Positions 18,423-28,954 of a stretch of DNA of 64,000 nucleotides are shown here, one piece after another. The DNA is from Candidatus Enterovibrio escicola (GTDB lineage Bacteria > Pseudomonadota > Gammaproteobacteria > Enterobacterales > Vibrionaceae). The stretch lies in the NCBI RefSeq assembly GCF_002464935.1, contig NZ_NBYY01000028.1, positions 62,001 through 126,000 of the forward strand. Direction: 5' to 3'. A program made the translations under genes and the position numbers. Position 1 is the stretch's first letter; every line of letters starts with the position of its first letter. Under the pieces are notes generated by a model. The model saw only the letters and a list, made by a program, of their open reading frames with translations, did no database searches and was not told the DNA's origin.

Positions 18423-19898
18423 ATGCAAGGTTTAACGAAGATTCTTGTTATCGAGGATGATGAAAAATTTCGTCACGATTTAGGCGTTATCTTGGAGTTC
18501 ATTGGTGAGCAATACCAGCTATGTTCAACCATTAAGCTCAACGATATGCACTGGAAACAAGCTGATGGACCTTGTTTTCTGGGTAACATTAATTCAACTC
18601 AAAGTTTATCCCAGATTCTAGGTAATCTGGTTATCAACAACCATATTCCGATCATTGCGCTTTCCAAACATAAAGCTAAATTGTCTGGTTTGCCGAATTT
18701 TGTAGGTGGATTAGAACAACCTTTAAATTACTCACAATTGGCAGATGCACTGCGTCATTGTCAGGAGTTTCTAGGTAAACAGGCTACTAATATCGCACAA
18801 CTAAGCCGAAAAAATACTTTATTCCGGAGCATGGTGGGACGTAGTGATGCTATTAGTGACGTTCGACATTTGATTGAACAGGTTGCAGGTACTGATGCCA
18901 GTGTACTTATTCTTGGTGAATCTGGTACAGGTAAAGAAATTGTAGCGCGTAATATTCACTACTATTCTCGTCGTGGAAAAGGACCATTTGTTCCTGTTAA
19001 CTGCGGTGCTATACCAGCTGAGTTATTAGAAAGTGAATTGTTTGGTCATGAAAAAGGCGCATTTACTGGTGCCATTTCAACCCGAAAAGGTCGCTTTGAG
19101 TTGGCCGAAAGTGGCACATTATTTCTTGATGAAATCGGGGATATGCCTCCAGCGATGCAAGTGAAGTTACTCCGTATATTACAAGAACGCTCTTTTGAAC
19201 GTGTAGGTGGAAATAAGACCATTCAAGCGAACGTGCGTGTTGTGGCGGCAACACATCGAAATCTTGACAGCATGATCCAAGAAGGAACGTTCCGTGAGGA
19301 TTTATTCTATCGCTTGAATGTATTCCCGATTGAGATGCCAGCACTACGTGAGAGAATCGAAGATATTCCGTCGCTTATTCAGGAACTTATGTCTCGCTTG
19401 GAAGCGGACGGTGGAAATCAAGTCTACCTAACACCGCGTACTATTATGTCCTTGATGGAACATGAATGGGCGGGTAATGTGCGTGAGTTAGCTAACCTAA
19501 TTGAGCGTTTGGTGATTCTCTATCCAGCGCAAATGGTTGACGTGAATCGTTTACCTAAGAAATATCGCTACAAGGATATCCCTGAATTTCAACCGGAAGT
19601 TATTTCTGCATTGGAAAATTGTGAAGAACTGGAACGTGACGCACTGAGTGCTGTTTTTACGATAAATGCTCTTGATGATAATGATCACCAGAGGTTTGGG
19701 AATAGATTCTCAGGGCTTCCACCTGAAGGGATCGATCTCAAAGCCATGCTTTCTGATCTGGAAGTAGATATGATTCGTCAAGCATTAGAAGCTCAGATGG
19801 GTATCGTTGCGAGAGCGGCTGATATGCTTGGCATGCGACGAACGACTCTAGTTGAGAAAATGCGGAAATATGGGTTGAACAGAGCAGGTGTAGCCTGA
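18423..19898 (+). CDS. flrA: Flagellar master regulator FlrA
   Basis: FlrA is the sigma-54 enhancer-binding protein at the top of the Vibrio polar flagellar hierarchy. I use ATG 18423 (491 residues), near the family's length. A TTG start at 18396 lacks a binding site. Domains: receiver-like FleQ domain (1-125), AAA+ domain with Walker A GESGTGKE, sigma-54 contact motif GAFTGA inside [14 protein letters not shown], and Walker [12 protein letters not shown], then a Fis-type helix-turn-helix at the end ([20 protein letters not shown]). It stands alone between fliS and flrB with gaps on both sides. Confidence 0.95.
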   Translation: MQGLTKILVIEDDEKFRHDLGVILEFIGEQYQLCSTIKLNDMHWKQADGPCFLGNINSTQSLSQILGNLVINNHIPIIALSKHKAKLSGLPNFVGGLEQPLNYSQLADALRHCQEFLGKQATNIAQLSRKNTLFRSMVGRSDAISDVRHLIEQVAGTDASVLILGESGTGKEIVARNIHYYSRRGKGPFVPVNCGAIPAELLESELFGHEKGAFTGAISTRKGRFELAESGTLFLDEIGDMPPAMQVKLLRILQERSFERVGGNKTIQANVRVVAATHRNLDSMIQEGTFREDLFYRLNVFPIEMPALRERIEDIPSLIQELMSRLEADGGNQVYLTPRTIMSLMEHEWAGNVRELANLIERLVILYPAQMVDVNRLPKKYRYKDIPEFQPEVISALENCEELERDALSAVFTINALDDNDHQRFGNRFSGLPPEGIDLKAMLSDLEVDMIRQALEAQMGIVARAADMLGMRRTTLVEKMRKYGLNRAGVA

Positions 19899-20002
19899 AT
19901 AGATATCATATTTCAGTATTATTGCACAGATAAAAGTCAAGAAATTGGCTGATCTCTTTTGATGGATTAGATCATAATACTATGAAATTCATTTAGTTAT
20001 AA

Positions 20003-20018
20003 TTGGCATAGTATCTGC
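20003..20018 (+). promoter_or_regulatory. Sigma-54 promoter of flrBC
   Basis: TTGGCATAGTATCTGC has GG (20005-20006) and GC (20017-20018) 10 bases apart. It is 35 bases before flrB. Vibrio flrBC is known to need FlrA and sigma-54, so function and position agree. Confidence 0.82.
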
Positions 20019-20052
20019 TTAGTTGTATTAAGTATCAAAAGAATGGAGCTGA

Positions 20053-21114
20053 ATGTCTAGGAAAATGGAAGTAAAAAACTCACTACTCGGAACTGTCGAA
20101 CAACAGGTACTTCGATACAAACAAGTATTGGATGTGATGCCTGCAGGTGTCATTTTGCTCGATCTTTATGGTTGCGTTGCAGAAGCAAATCCAGAAGCAC
20201 GTCGTTTGTTAAGTGAACCCCTCGATCAAATACGTTGGATTGACGTGATTAATCGTGCTTTTTCGCCACGTAAGGATGATGGTCATGAAGTGTCACTTCT
20301 CGATGGTAGGCGTGTAAAGCTTGCGATTTCAGCTTCAGATGCTGGACAACTGATTTTGATCACGGACATGACCGAAACCCGTTTGCTCCAATCACGCTTC
20401 AGCGATCTTCAGCGACTATCCTCGCTAGGAAAAATGGTAGCATCGTTGGTGCATCAGGTCAGAACACCTCTTTCTAGTGCGTTGCTATATGCGGCTAACC
20501 TAGGTATGCCTAACATAAAGGAACTAACTAGGAAGAACTTCCAAGTAAAGCTCATCGATCGACTACATGATCTTGAAAAACAAATGAACGACATGCTGTT
20601 GTTTGCTAAGGGTAGTGATAACCGAGTGGTGAGTTTGTTTACACTGGAGCATTTACTCAGTGAGTTCAAACCTATGGTTGAAGCGCTTGTAAACAGCAAA
20701 GAGGTGGACTTACAAATTAACTACGTTGCTGAATCTCATTTCTTACTTGGGAATGTTAATTCTTTGGCGAGTGCTGTATCAAACCTCGTGATTAATGCCA
20801 TTCAAGTGGCGGGGACAGGTTGTGAAATAGTGCTTGATGCAAGAGCAATTAATAACCAATTGCTGCTCTCGGTGTCTGATAACGGCCCCGGTATTCCACA
20901 CGAATTACAAAGTAAAATACTTGAACCATTTTTTACTACGCGCCCACAAGGAACTGGCCTTGGTCTTGCTGTAGTCCAGATGATTTGTTACGCCCATAAA
21001 GGCCAATTGACGCTAAAATCTCAACCGAATCAAGGAGCCTGCTTTACGATCTGCCTTCCTTTAGCAGAAAATAGTGATACGGACCAAAATCCAGTATCAG
21101 GAGAAGCAATATGA
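20053..21114 (+). CDS. flrB: Sensor histidine kinase FlrB
   Basis: FlrB phosphorylates FlrC. The 353-residue protein has no membrane segments, so it is cytosolic. A PAS-like region (about 20-105) is followed by a dimerisation box with VHQVRTPLSSALLYA, giving His134 as the likely phosphorylation site. The HATPase domain has N-box NLVINAIQVA, G1 box SDNGPGIP and G2 box GTGLGLAVV. GGAGCTGA precedes the ATG. It overlaps flrC by 4 bases, so translation is coupled. Confidence 0.95.
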   Translation: MSRKMEVKNSLLGTVEQQVLRYKQVLDVMPAGVILLDLYGCVAEANPEARRLLSEPLDQIRWIDVINRAFSPRKDDGHEVSLLDGRRVKLAISASDAGQLILITDMTETRLLQSRFSDLQRLSSLGKMVASLVHQVRTPLSSALLYAANLGMPNIKELTRKNFQVKLIDRLHDLEKQMNDMLLFAKGSDNRVVSLFTLEHLLSEFKPMVEALVNSKEVDLQINYVAESHFLLGNVNSLASAVSNLVINAIQVAGTGCEIVLDARAINNQLLLSVSDNGPGIPHELQSKILEPFFTTRPQGTGLGLAVVQMICYAHKGQLTLKSQPNQGACFTICLPLAENSDTDQNPVSGEAI

Positions 21115-22556
21115 ACAATAGCAAAATACTTATCGTTGAAGATGATGAAGGGCTACGTGAAGCTTTGGTCGACACTTTAACATTAGCAGGTTACCAGTGG
21201 ATAGAGGTTAATAGTGCGGAGCAGGCCTTGTTGATATTGAAAAAAGAACCTGTTGATATTGTTGTGACAGATGTCCAAATGGCAGGGATGGATGGATTGA
21301 TATTACTTCGTAACATCAAAATAAACTATCCTAAACTACCGGTGTTATTGATGACAGCGTATGCCAACATTCAAGACGCTGTTGATGCGATTAAAGAAGG
21401 TGCTATCGACTATATGTCAAAACCGTTTGCACCAGAAGTATTGCTTAATATGATCAGTCGTTACGCACCAGTGAAAACTGATACCAATGATACGGTGGTA
21501 GCAGATCCAAAAAGCTTGGCATTAATTACCCTTGCTAACAAAGTATCAAGAACTGATGCTAATGTGATGATCTTAGGGCCGAGTGGCTCAGGAAAAGAAG
21601 TCATGGCACGACATATTCATCGTCAATCGCAGCGTGCTAATGGCTCATTTGTTGCAATTAACTGTGCTGCTATTCCAGAAAATATGTTAGAAGCAACATT
21701 GTTTGGTTACGAAAAAGGTGCCTTTACAGGGGCTATTCAAGCTTGTCCTGGTAAGTTTGAACAAGCCCAGGGTGGCACCATTCTACTGGACGAGATCAGT
21801 GAGATGGATATATCGTTACAAGCCAAGTTGTTGCGTGTTCTACAAGAACGGGAAGTTGAGCGACTTGGTAGCCGTAAGAGCATTAAGCTAGATTTACGTG
21901 TGTTAGCGACTAGTAATCGAGATCTGAAAAAATATGTAAAAGATGGTTTCTTTCGTGAAGACCTCTACTACCGCCTGAATGTATTTCCAATCACCTGGCT
22001 GCCGCTTGTAGAAAGGAAAGGTGATATCATTCCATTGGCGAATCACTTGCTTCAACGCCAATGTTGCAAGGTCGGGGAAGTTGTGCCAACACTTGACTCC
22101 CTAGCGACAGATAAACTGTTATCTTATCACTGGCCAGGTAACGTGCGCGAATTAGACAATGTCATGCAACGTGCGTTAATTTTATGCCAGTATGGACAAA
22201 TTAATACCTCTGATATCTTGCTTGAAGGGGTTGATTGGAACGATGCGGGGGATTTGCAATTACTGATTACAAACAACCGAATCACGACTCCTCTGAACCA
22301 AAAACAAACTAAGAATTTTGACCAAATAAACACTCAGAACCCACAATATAGCTACACAGCAACCAAACCTGTTGGTTTCACGGCGGAAAGCCTAGAAGGT
22401 GAACTTCGAGAACAGGAATTTACTATTATTATTGATATGATCCGTACCTGTGAAGGTCGAAGGAAAGACGTGGCAGAACGTTTAGGTATTAGTCCTAGAA
22501 CCTTACGCTATAAATTAGCAAAAATGCGTGATGCTGGTGTAAATATTCCTCAGTAG
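21111..22556 (+). CDS. flrC: Flagellar response regulator FlrC
   Basis: FlrC activates the later sigma-54 flagellar operons. The 481-residue protein has a complete receiver domain (VEDDEG acidic pocket, Asp54 in VTDVQMAGMDG, Lys in MSKPFAPE). Its AAA+ domain carries Walker A GPSGSGKE and the sigma-54 motif GAFTGA ([13 protein letters not shown]), and its C-terminal helix-turn-helix contains DVAERLGISPRTLRYKLAKM. It shares ATGA with the flrB stop. The likely targets in this window are the GG-N10-GC sites at flgB, flgF, fliK and fliO. Confidence 0.96.
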   Translation: MNNSKILIVEDDEGLREALVDTLTLAGYQWIEVNSAEQALLILKKEPVDIVVTDVQMAGMDGLILLRNIKINYPKLPVLLMTAYANIQDAVDAIKEGAIDYMSKPFAPEVLLNMISRYAPVKTDTNDTVVADPKSLALITLANKVSRTDANVMILGPSGSGKEVMARHIHRQSQRANGSFVAINCAAIPENMLEATLFGYEKGAFTGAIQACPGKFEQAQGGTILLDEISEMDISLQAKLLRVLQEREVERLGSRKSIKLDLRVLATSNRDLKKYVKDGFFREDLYYRLNVFPITWLPLVERKGDIIPLANHLLQRQCCKVGEVVPTLDSLATDKLLSYHWPGNVRELDNVMQRALILCQYGQINTSDILLEGVDWNDAGDLQLLITNNRITTPLNQKQTKNFDQINTQNPQYSYTATKPVGFTAESLEGELREQEFTIIIDMIRTCEGRRKDVAERLGISPRTLRYKLAKMRDAGVNIPQ

Positions 22557-22593
22557 AGAGATGCTTACTAGAGAGTAATTGTGCTATACTTTC

Positions 22594-22609
22594 TGGCCTG
22601 ATAATTGCA
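22594..22609 (+). promoter_or_regulatory. Sigma-54 promoter of the fliE operon
   Basis: TGGCCTGATAATTGC has GG (22595-22596) and GC (22607-22608) with a 10-base spacer, 71 bases before the fliE ATG. fliE is a FlrA-dependent class II operon in V. cholerae. Confidence 0.82.
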
Positions 22610-22679
22610 TTCTTTTTCAAAGAAAACTAAACGTTTTATTTGGTGTTCGTTGCCAAGGGTTTGATAGCGAGGATGACTG

Positions 22680-22991
22680 ATGAAAATTAATCCTATGCAG
22701 GATGAAATGCAGAATATCGCATTAGAAATGCGAAGCTTAGGTCGCACAGAAACTAGTCAGGAAGTAAACCAAGACTTTGGTACATTATTGTCTTCAGCAA
22801 TACAAAAGGTCAATGGATTACAAAAAACATCTAGCGATCTGGCAGTACGTTTCGATCGAGGTGATCGAAGTCTCAGTCTGTCAGATGTGATGATTGCTAG
22901 CAACAAATCTAGTGTTGCGTTTGAAGCTACGGTGCAAACCCGCAATAAGTTGGTTGAAGCATACAAAGAACTCATGAATATGCCTGTTTAA
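22680..22991 (+). CDS. fliE: Flagellar hook-basal body protein FliE
   Basis: FliE joins the MS ring to the rod and is among the first exported subunits. The 103-residue protein has the typical C-terminal half GDRSLSLSDVMIASNKSSVA then FEATVQTRNKLVEAYKELMN. It heads the operon fliEFG and, past the MITE-like repeat, fliHIJ. fliF begins 16 bases downstream. Confidence 0.95.
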   Translation: MKINPMQDEMQNIALEMRSLGRTETSQEVNQDFGTLLSSAIQKVNGLQKTSSDLAVRFDRGDRSLSLSDVMIASNKSSVAFEATVQTRNKLVEAYKELMNMPV

Positions 22992-23007
22992 TGTAGAGAA
23001 GTGAACA

Positions 23008-24753
23008 GTGGCAGAAGAAGGTGAAAACACTCAATTGGCTCTTGCAGATAGTGTAGGGTCGCTACCAACAGCATCGAAGAACCCTGATATGATGGAGGAG
23101 GGTTTCACACTTGCCTCTGGGCAACTGGGCAGTGTAGATGTTATTCGTCAACTTATCCTTGTTGCTGCTGTTGCTATTTGCATTTCCCTTATCGTGATTC
23201 TGTTTATTTGGGTACAAGAGCCAGATATGCGTCCATTAGGCACGTATGATACAGAAGAACTTATCCCTATACTAGATTATTTTGACCAGAAAAAAACCGA
23301 ATATCAGCTTGATGGAAACACCATTCGTGTCCTCACTAAAGAGTACTCAACAATCAAGCTTAACTTGAGCCGTGTAGGTTTAAATTCTATACAGGAAGCA
23401 GGTGATGACATTTTGCTTAATGACATGGGTTTTGGTGTTTCTCAGCAACTTGAGCGTGAACGTTTGAAATTGAGTCGAGAGCGTCAACTTGCTGCCGCAA
23501 TTGCAAAAATTCGCTCGGTGATTAAAGTGCGTGTCTTATTGGTAATGCCAAAGCAAAGTGTTTTTGTACGTCATCATCAAGATGCGACAGCAACTGTATT
23601 TTTAACAGTGCGTGGTACAACTATGTTGGGACAAGAAGAAGTCGATTCCATTGTCGATATGGTGGCATCTGCGGTACCTAATCTTAAACCATCCCGTGTT
23701 ACTGTTACTGACCAGCATGGCCGTTTACTTAGCTCAGGTAGCCGAGACCCAATGGCTTCACAACACCGTAAAGAATATGAACTAGAGCGTCAGCAGGAGC
23801 AAGTACTAAGAGAAAAAATTGATTCAATCTTAATCCCAATTCTTGGTTTGGGCAATTATACCTCGCAAGTGGATGTAACCATGGACTTCAGTGTCTTTGA
23901 AGAAACTCGCAAGCATTTTGATCCAGCCACGCCTTCCACTCGTAGTGAACACACACGTGAAAACTATAACAGCAGTGATTTGGTCGCGGGGATACCTGGA
24001 GCATTGAGTAATCAGCCTCCCGTTGACTCTGCGATTCCTGAAGATATTCAAGATTTAAAAAAGCGTGGATCGGGGGACAAAGGTTCTGTCAGCCGTGAGG
24101 CGACGCGTAACTTTGAGTTGGACACCACAATCAACCACCGCCGTGCCCAAACAGGGATGATCTCACGCCAAACGGTGTCCGTTGCTGTTGATTATATTGA
24201 GAAAGCTAATTCAGAATCTGGAGACATTATTAGGATACCAGTCGGTGATGCTCAGCTTGAGAAGATACGTCGACTTTTGATTGGTGGTGTTGGCTATTCT
24301 AAATCACGTGGTGATATAATCGAATTGGTTTCGGTACCATTTGCTGTGCCAGAGTTTGAGAAACTAGGTGACGTACCTATTTGGGAACATCCTAACTTCA
24401 ATGATTGGGTTCGTTGGTTAGCTGCATCATTATTTTTTGTTGTAGTAATATTTGTATTGATCCGTCCTGCATTGTCAAAACTGCTTAATCCGTACAAAGA
24501 TGACGATAGTATGCTTGGACCAAACGGTGAAATGCTGGGTTCGGATGGTTTGCCATTGATCCCTGATGATGATATTGGTTTGATTGGATCGGATTTGGAT
24601 GGATCTAGCAGTTTCTCGATGAGTTCATCAAACCTCAATCTACCGGATCTTCATAAAGATGAAGATTTGTTGAAAGCTGTGCGTGCATTGGTTGCTAATG
24701 AGCCTGATCTTGCAGCTCAGGTTGTGAAAAGTTGGGTGAATAATGATGCCTAG
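23008..24753 (+). CDS. fliF: Flagellar MS-ring protein FliF
   Basis: FliF builds the MS ring in the inner membrane, the base on which rod and C ring assemble. The 581-residue protein starts with GTG at 23008. It has two membrane segments: about residues 45-68 (ILVAAVAICISLIVILFIWV) and about 472-490 (WLAASLFFVVVIFVLIRPAL). The periplasmic part between has the YscJ/FliF ring-building motifs. The C-terminal tail that binds FliG includes LLKAVRALVANEPDLAAQVV. Its last 11 bases overlap fliG. Confidence 0.96.
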   Translation: MAEEGENTQLALADSVGSLPTASKNPDMMEEGFTLASGQLGSVDVIRQLILVAAVAICISLIVILFIWVQEPDMRPLGTYDTEELIPILDYFDQKKTEYQLDGNTIRVLTKEYSTIKLNLSRVGLNSIQEAGDDILLNDMGFGVSQQLERERLKLSRERQLAAAIAKIRSVIKVRVLLVMPKQSVFVRHHQDATATVFLTVRGTTMLGQEEVDSIVDMVASAVPNLKPSRVTVTDQHGRLLSSGSRDPMASQHRKEYELERQQEQVLREKIDSILIPILGLGNYTSQVDVTMDFSVFEETRKHFDPATPSTRSEHTRENYNSSDLVAGIPGALSNQPPVDSAIPEDIQDLKKRGSGDKGSVSREATRNFELDTTINHRRAQTGMISRQTVSVAVDYIEKANSESGDIIRIPVGDAQLEKIRRLLIGGVGYSKSRGDIIELVSVPFAVPEFEKLGDVPIWEHPNFNDWVRWLAASLFFVVVIFVLIRPALSKLLNPYKDDDSMLGPNGEMLGSDGLPLIPDDDIGLIGSDLDGSSSFSMSSSNLNLPDLHKDEDLLKAVRALVANEPDLAAQVVKSWVNNDA

Positions 24754-25786
24754 AGAAGATCAAAATGGGTCAGGTGACGATTTCGACGTTTCACAACTAT
24801 CTGGACTCGAGAAAGCCGCAATATTACTCCTTAGTCTGACAGAGCAAGATGCAGCAAGCATCATTCGCCACTTAGAGCCGAAACAGGTTCAGAAAGTAGG
24901 TAGTAAGATGACCATGATGAAAGAGCTCAACCAAGAACAACTCAGTGCGGTGCACGGGGCATTTTTGGAAGATATACAAAAATTCACTACCATTGGTATG
25001 GGTAGTGAAGATTTTGTGCGTAATGCACTGGTGGCAGCGTTGGGTGAAGATAAAGCAAATAACTTAGTTGACCAAATTTTGCTTGGTAGTGGATCCAAAG
25101 GTTTAGATTCACTTAAATGGATGGATCCTCGTCAGGTCGCCTCGATCATTATCAATGAACATCCTCAAATTCAGACCATTGTTTTATCTTATTTAGAACC
25201 AGAGCAGTCTGCAGAAATCCTAACCCAATTTGCAGAGCGTGATGCTCTCGACTTAGTGATGCGTATTGCCAATCTTGAGGAAGTGCAACCTGCAGCATTG
25301 CATGAGCTTAATGAGATCATGGAGAAACAATTTGCGGGTCAATCGGGTGCTCAAGCGGCAAAAATTGGTGGTTTGAAAGCCGCTGCCGATATCATGAACT
25401 ACATGGATAATGCACTCGAGTCCACTTTGATGGAGAAAATTGAACAAAATGACGAAGAAATGGCATCGCAAATTCAAGATCTTATGTTTGTTTTTGGTAA
25501 TTTATCTGAAGTGGATGACCGTGGTATTCAAACTATTCTTAAAGACGTTCCTCAAGAAGTATTGCAAAAAGCGCTTAAGGGAGCAGACGAGGGATTACGA
25601 GACAAGATCCTCCGCAACATGTCGAAGCGAGCAGCAGAAATGTTGCAGGATGATCTGGAAGCCATGGGGCCTATTCGCGTTGCTGATGTGGAAGCAGCAC
25701 AAAAGGAGATTCTTTCTGTTGCCCGTCGATTGTCCGATGCTGGTGAAATTATGCTAAGCAGTGGTGGTGCAGATGAGTTTCTTTAA
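24743..25786 (+). CDS. fliG: Flagellar motor switch protein FliG
   Basis: FliG couples the stator to rotation and to the C ring. The 347-residue protein has FliG-N (SGLEKAAILLLSLTEQDAAS), the middle domain with EHPQ (MDPRQVASIIINEHPQIQTI) and the C-terminal charged torque helix region (LRDKILRNMSKRAAEMLQDD). Two in-frame ATGs at 24743 and 24746 are possible. The gene overlaps fliF by 11 bases. A 326-base gap with a repeat element follows, which is unusual inside this operon. Confidence 0.96.
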   Translation: MMPREDQNGSGDDFDVSQLSGLEKAAILLLSLTEQDAASIIRHLEPKQVQKVGSKMTMMKELNQEQLSAVHGAFLEDIQKFTTIGMGSEDFVRNALVAALGEDKANNLVDQILLGSGSKGLDSLKWMDPRQVASIIINEHPQIQTIVLSYLEPEQSAEILTQFAERDALDLVMRIANLEEVQPAALHELNEIMEKQFAGQSGAQAAKIGGLKAAADIMNYMDNALESTLMEKIEQNDEEMASQIQDLMFVFGNLSEVDDRGIQTILKDVPQEVLQKALKGADEGLRDKILRNMSKRAAEMLQDDLEAMGPIRVADVEAAQKEILSVARRLSDAGEIMLSSGGADEFL

Positions 25787-25790
25787 TCAT

Positions 25791-26076
25791 GTATACCAAA
25801 ATAACTTGAAAATGCAGGTTTTATAGGTTATCTGTGCGTTCAGTTCGAGGTAAAACTTAAAAAACCTAATAGGAAGAATTAGGAGGAATCAGTCTATTTC
25901 ACAGGGATTTAATGACGAAATCTGCATACTACTCCTTTCCCGTAGGGCGTGTGTACCGTAGCCATGCTAGGTGTTATCCCTTTTTGATGTAGCGAATTAC
26001 ACTTACAAATGGATGCCTTGATTATCATATCAGGAGAGTCAACTGAAACCTACATATTCAAGTTAGTTGGGTATAG
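25791..26076. repeat. MITE-like repeat between fliG and fliH
   Basis: The ends are an imperfect inverted repeat. The left end begins GTATACCAAAATAACTTGAA. The right end, reverse complemented, begins CTATACCCAACTAACTTGAA. Over 33 bases I count 27 matches. The 286-base element has no coding frame. Short repeats with TATACC ends and an AACTTGAA-like core are, from memory, common between genes in Vibrionaceae. It sits in the 326-base gap that separates fliG from fliH, so fliHIJ is either read through it or needs its own promoter. Confidence 0.72.
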
Positions 26077-26112
26077 TAAATTCATTATTACATCAAAACA
26101 AAAGGTAGTGAT

Positions 26113-27168
26113 ATGAGTATAGATCGTCGTCGTGGGTATATTCGTGCTACCGAGCATTCTGACGATGTTCTTAAACGTTGGACGCTACCTAGCTATGTCT
26201 CAAATAGTATGCAGCCAAAAGAAACGGCATTGAACTACGATCCTAGTTGGGAATCGCCTGAACTGGAAGATCAGGTATCTGAACTCGATCTTTCTTTGCT
26301 GACAGCCGATGCGCTAGAACAGATTCGGCATTTGGCTTATGAAGAAGGAATGGAAGAAGGTCGTGTATCAGGACTTAAAAAAGGACGAAAAGCTGGTTTT
26401 AAAAAAGGTAAATCTGAAGGCTTTGAAGAAGGTAAAAATGAAGGTTTCCAACATGGCCTCACTGATGGTAAGAAACTGATTGAAACCCGCTGCCAACATC
26501 TTGACGTTATCGTGGATAAGTTAGTATTCCCATTAATGCAAGTTGATCATCAGGTACAACAAAAGATGTTAAACATAGTGATTCAGTTAGCCAAAGCTGT
26601 AATTCAAACCGAAGTCAAGACTAACTCTGAAGTTATTTTAACAACGTTACGAGAAGCGGTGTTGGCTCTGCCAATGGCAGAGCGTCAAATTTCTGTTTAC
26701 CTTCATCCCAAAGATTTAGAAGTAGTTACCGAGGTTCACAGCGTTAAATCGTTGCAAGACCGCCAATGGAAATTGGTTGCTGCACCTTCTTTAAATCGCG
26801 GTGATATCCAAGTGACATGTGGCGATTCCATGGTGGATTACTGCATGGAAGATCGCCTTAAACCGCTTTTGAATCGTTTTTTAGGTCTGAATACTTCGTG
26901 TGAACCTGAAGCGCCAAAAAATAAGTTGTACTCAAATGTATTGCGCATGGAAGATATTTCTTCAATGCCTGATAGTGAAAAACTTGGACCAGATCTTTCA
27001 CAAATCGACCATACAAATTCCTCAAAAGATGAAACGGATGAACTTGTTCAAGTGACTCCTGTGATGGAACACACTGATCTACCTGTAAATAATAGTTCCA
27101 CAGTGGAGAATATTGATGATGACGATCCTATCGATGAGGTAAAAGTCCATGAAGGACAACCTGTCTGA
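26113..27168 (+). CDS. fliH: Flagellar assembly protein FliH
   Basis: FliH binds and restrains the export ATPase FliI and links it to the C ring. The 351-residue protein has a glycine-rich repeat helix from about 73 to 118 ([20 protein letters not shown], then GKSEGF, GKNEGF), the GxxxG repeat typical of FliH. The C-terminal domain from about 150 resembles the V-ATPase stator. The tail after about 270 is acidic and longer than usual. It overlaps fliI by 20 bases. AGGTAGTGAT precedes the ATG. Confidence 0.94.
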   Translation: MSIDRRRGYIRATEHSDDVLKRWTLPSYVSNSMQPKETALNYDPSWESPELEDQVSELDLSLLTADALEQIRHLAYEEGMEEGRVSGLKKGRKAGFKKGKSEGFEEGKNEGFQHGLTDGKKLIETRCQHLDVIVDKLVFPLMQVDHQVQQKMLNIVIQLAKAVIQTEVKTNSEVILTTLREAVLALPMAERQISVYLHPKDLEVVTEVHSVKSLQDRQWKLVAAPSLNRGDIQVTCGDSMVDYCMEDRLKPLLNRFLGLNTSCEPEAPKNKLYSNVLRMEDISSMPDSEKLGPDLSQIDHTNSSKDETDELVQVTPVMEHTDLPVNNSSTVENIDDDDPIDEVKVHEGQPV

Positions 27169-28471
27169 ATGCTTCGATTCCCTTAAGTTCGATAATATCG
27201 TAATACCTCCAGTCGCATCTGGAAAGCTGGTGCGTGTTGTGGGTTTGACACTTGAAGCTATTGGCTGTCGAGCGGCAGTTGGTAGTTTATGCTGTGTTGA
27301 AACCATAAAAGGTAACATCAAAGCAGAAGTGGTTGGTTTTTCAGGGGAAACTTTGTATTTAATGCCGAGTGAACATATTTTCGGAGTGTTACCGAATGCG
27401 CGCGTGACGCCAATATCCGGAGAGCAAGGTATTCCGGTTGGATTTGAATTGCTTGGTAGAGTGATTGATGGTACCGGTAAACCTCTGGATGGTTTGGGCG
27501 ACATTCATACGGATAAAATGGCGCCTTTTATACCTGCAATAATTAACCCATTGTCAAGAAAACCTATTAACACTCCACTTGATGTTGGTATTAAAGCCAT
27601 TAATGGATTGCTTACCGTCGGAAAAGGACAGCGTATTGGTTTATTTGCAGGCTCAGGTGTTGGCAAATCCGTTACTCTGGGTATGATGACTAGAGGCACA
27701 ACAGCGCAAGTGGTTGTGGTAGGACTGATTGGTGAACGTGGACGTGAAGTAAAAGAATTTATAGATGAAATACTAGAGGAGGAAGATCGCGCTCGTTCGG
27801 TTATCATCGCTGCTCCAGCTGATTCATCTCCATTGATGCGACTAAAAGGTTGTCAAACGGCTCTGACTATTGCTGAATATTTTCGTGACCAAGGACTAGA
27901 CGTGCTGCTGCTCATGGATTCATTGACCCGATTCGCTCAAGCGCAACGTGAAATTGCCTTGTCAGTGGGTGAACCACCTGCCACCAAAGGATATCCTCCA
28001 TCAGTATTTGCCAAATTACCTGCACTGGTCGAACGTGCAGGTAATGGGAGTAATGATCAGGGCTCAATTACTGCGTTCTTTACCGTGTTAACAGAAGGTG
28101 ATGATTTGCAAGACCCAATTGCGGATGCTGCACGTGCAATTCTTGACGGTCACATTGTCTTGTCGCGAGAAATGGCAAATGCAGGTCATTATCCTGCTAT
28201 TGATGTAGAACGTTCTGTCAGCCGTGTCATGTCAAATATCGTTAACGACGAACATTTGTTGATGGCACGCACAGTGCGGAAAGCGCTGTCCGTCTGTAGG
28301 AAAAATCAAGATTTTGTGTCTATTGGTGCCTATAAACTAGGTACAGATAAAGCTATTGATCAGGCTTTCACTTTGAAGCCTCACCTCGATGATTACCTAC
28401 AACAGGGTATGAAAGATGTAGTGTCATATGACATGTGTGTAAATATGCTGCGTTCGACGTTGAAGATATAG
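27149..28471 (+). CDS. fliI: Flagellar export ATPase FliI
   Basis: FliI is the F1-beta-like ATPase that drives substrate entry into the flagellar export gate. The 440-residue protein has Walker [13 protein letters not shown] (about 165-176), Walker [17 protein letters not shown], and the catalytic glutamate in [10 protein letters not shown]. It starts inside the end of fliH, and fliJ follows after 7 bases. Confidence 0.97.
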   Translation: MKDNLSECFDSLKFDNIVIPPVASGKLVRVVGLTLEAIGCRAAVGSLCCVETIKGNIKAEVVGFSGETLYLMPSEHIFGVLPNARVTPISGEQGIPVGFELLGRVIDGTGKPLDGLGDIHTDKMAPFIPAIINPLSRKPINTPLDVGIKAINGLLTVGKGQRIGLFAGSGVGKSVTLGMMTRGTTAQVVVVGLIGERGREVKEFIDEILEEEDRARSVIIAAPADSSPLMRLKGCQTALTIAEYFRDQGLDVLLLMDSLTRFAQAQREIALSVGEPPATKGYPPSVFAKLPALVERAGNGSNDQGSITAFFTVLTEGDDLQDPIADAARAILDGHIVLSREMANAGHYPAIDVERSVSRVMSNIVNDEHLLMARTVRKALSVCRKNQDFVSIGAYKLGTDKAIDQAFTLKPHLDDYLQQGMKDVVSYDMCVNMLRSTLKI

Positions 28472-28478
28472 GTGAAAC

Positions 28479-28928
28479 ATGTCTGAAAATACGATGTTAC
28501 TGTTGCTTAAACAAGATAAAAATCTGGAATATCAAGCGTATCTGGCGTTGGTATCGGCGCAGCAAGAGTTGCAAAGTTATTATAAGCAACTGGAAGAAAT
28601 CGAACGATATAGATTGGATTATTTTAGTCAAATGTTAGAGCGAGGAAAAATAGGTCTGAGCTCTAGCAGCTTTGGTCACCTCAATCGATTTATTATCCAA
28701 CTGGATAAAACACTAGCAAAACAACATCAAGGGGCAATTTACTTTGAAGACAATGTAGAACGTTGCAGAGAGCACTGGCAACATTGTTTGAAAAAGACAC
28801 GTTCGTTAGAATGGTTGATAGAAAAATGCCAGAAAGAAGCAAAAATACGAGCTGAACGACTTGAACAAAAACAACTGGACGAATTTTCTATGTTAATATT
28901 TATTCGGAAACAACACAAATCTTACTAA
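28479..28928 (+). CDS. fliJ: Flagellar export protein FliJ
   Basis: FliJ is a small coiled-coil stalk of the export ATPase. The 149 residues are almost wholly helical and charged, with DKNLEYQAYLALVSAQQELQ at the start and ECQKEAKIRAERLEQKQLDE-like helix near the end. There is little sequence signature in this family, so the call rests on size, coiled coil and position directly after fliI. AGGTGAAAC precedes the ATG. Confidence 0.9.
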   Translation: MSENTMLLLLKQDKNLEYQAYLALVSAQQELQSYYKQLEEIERYRLDYFSQMLERGKIGLSSSSFGHLNRFIIQLDKTLAKQHQGAIYFEDNVERCREHWQHCLKKTRSLEWLIEKCQKEAKIRAERLEQKQLDEFSMLIFIRKQHKSY

Positions 28929-28930
28929 GA

Positions 28931-28946
28931 TGGCTTAATAATTGCT
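28931..28946 (+). promoter_or_regulatory. Sigma-54 promoter of the fliK operon
   Basis: TGGCTTAATAATTGC has GG (28932-28933) and GC (28944-28945) 10 bases apart. It starts 3 bases after the fliJ stop, unusually far (about 240 bases) from the fliK ATG, because a repeat-like stretch lies between. Confidence 0.75.
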
Positions 28947-28954
28947 TAAAGCTT

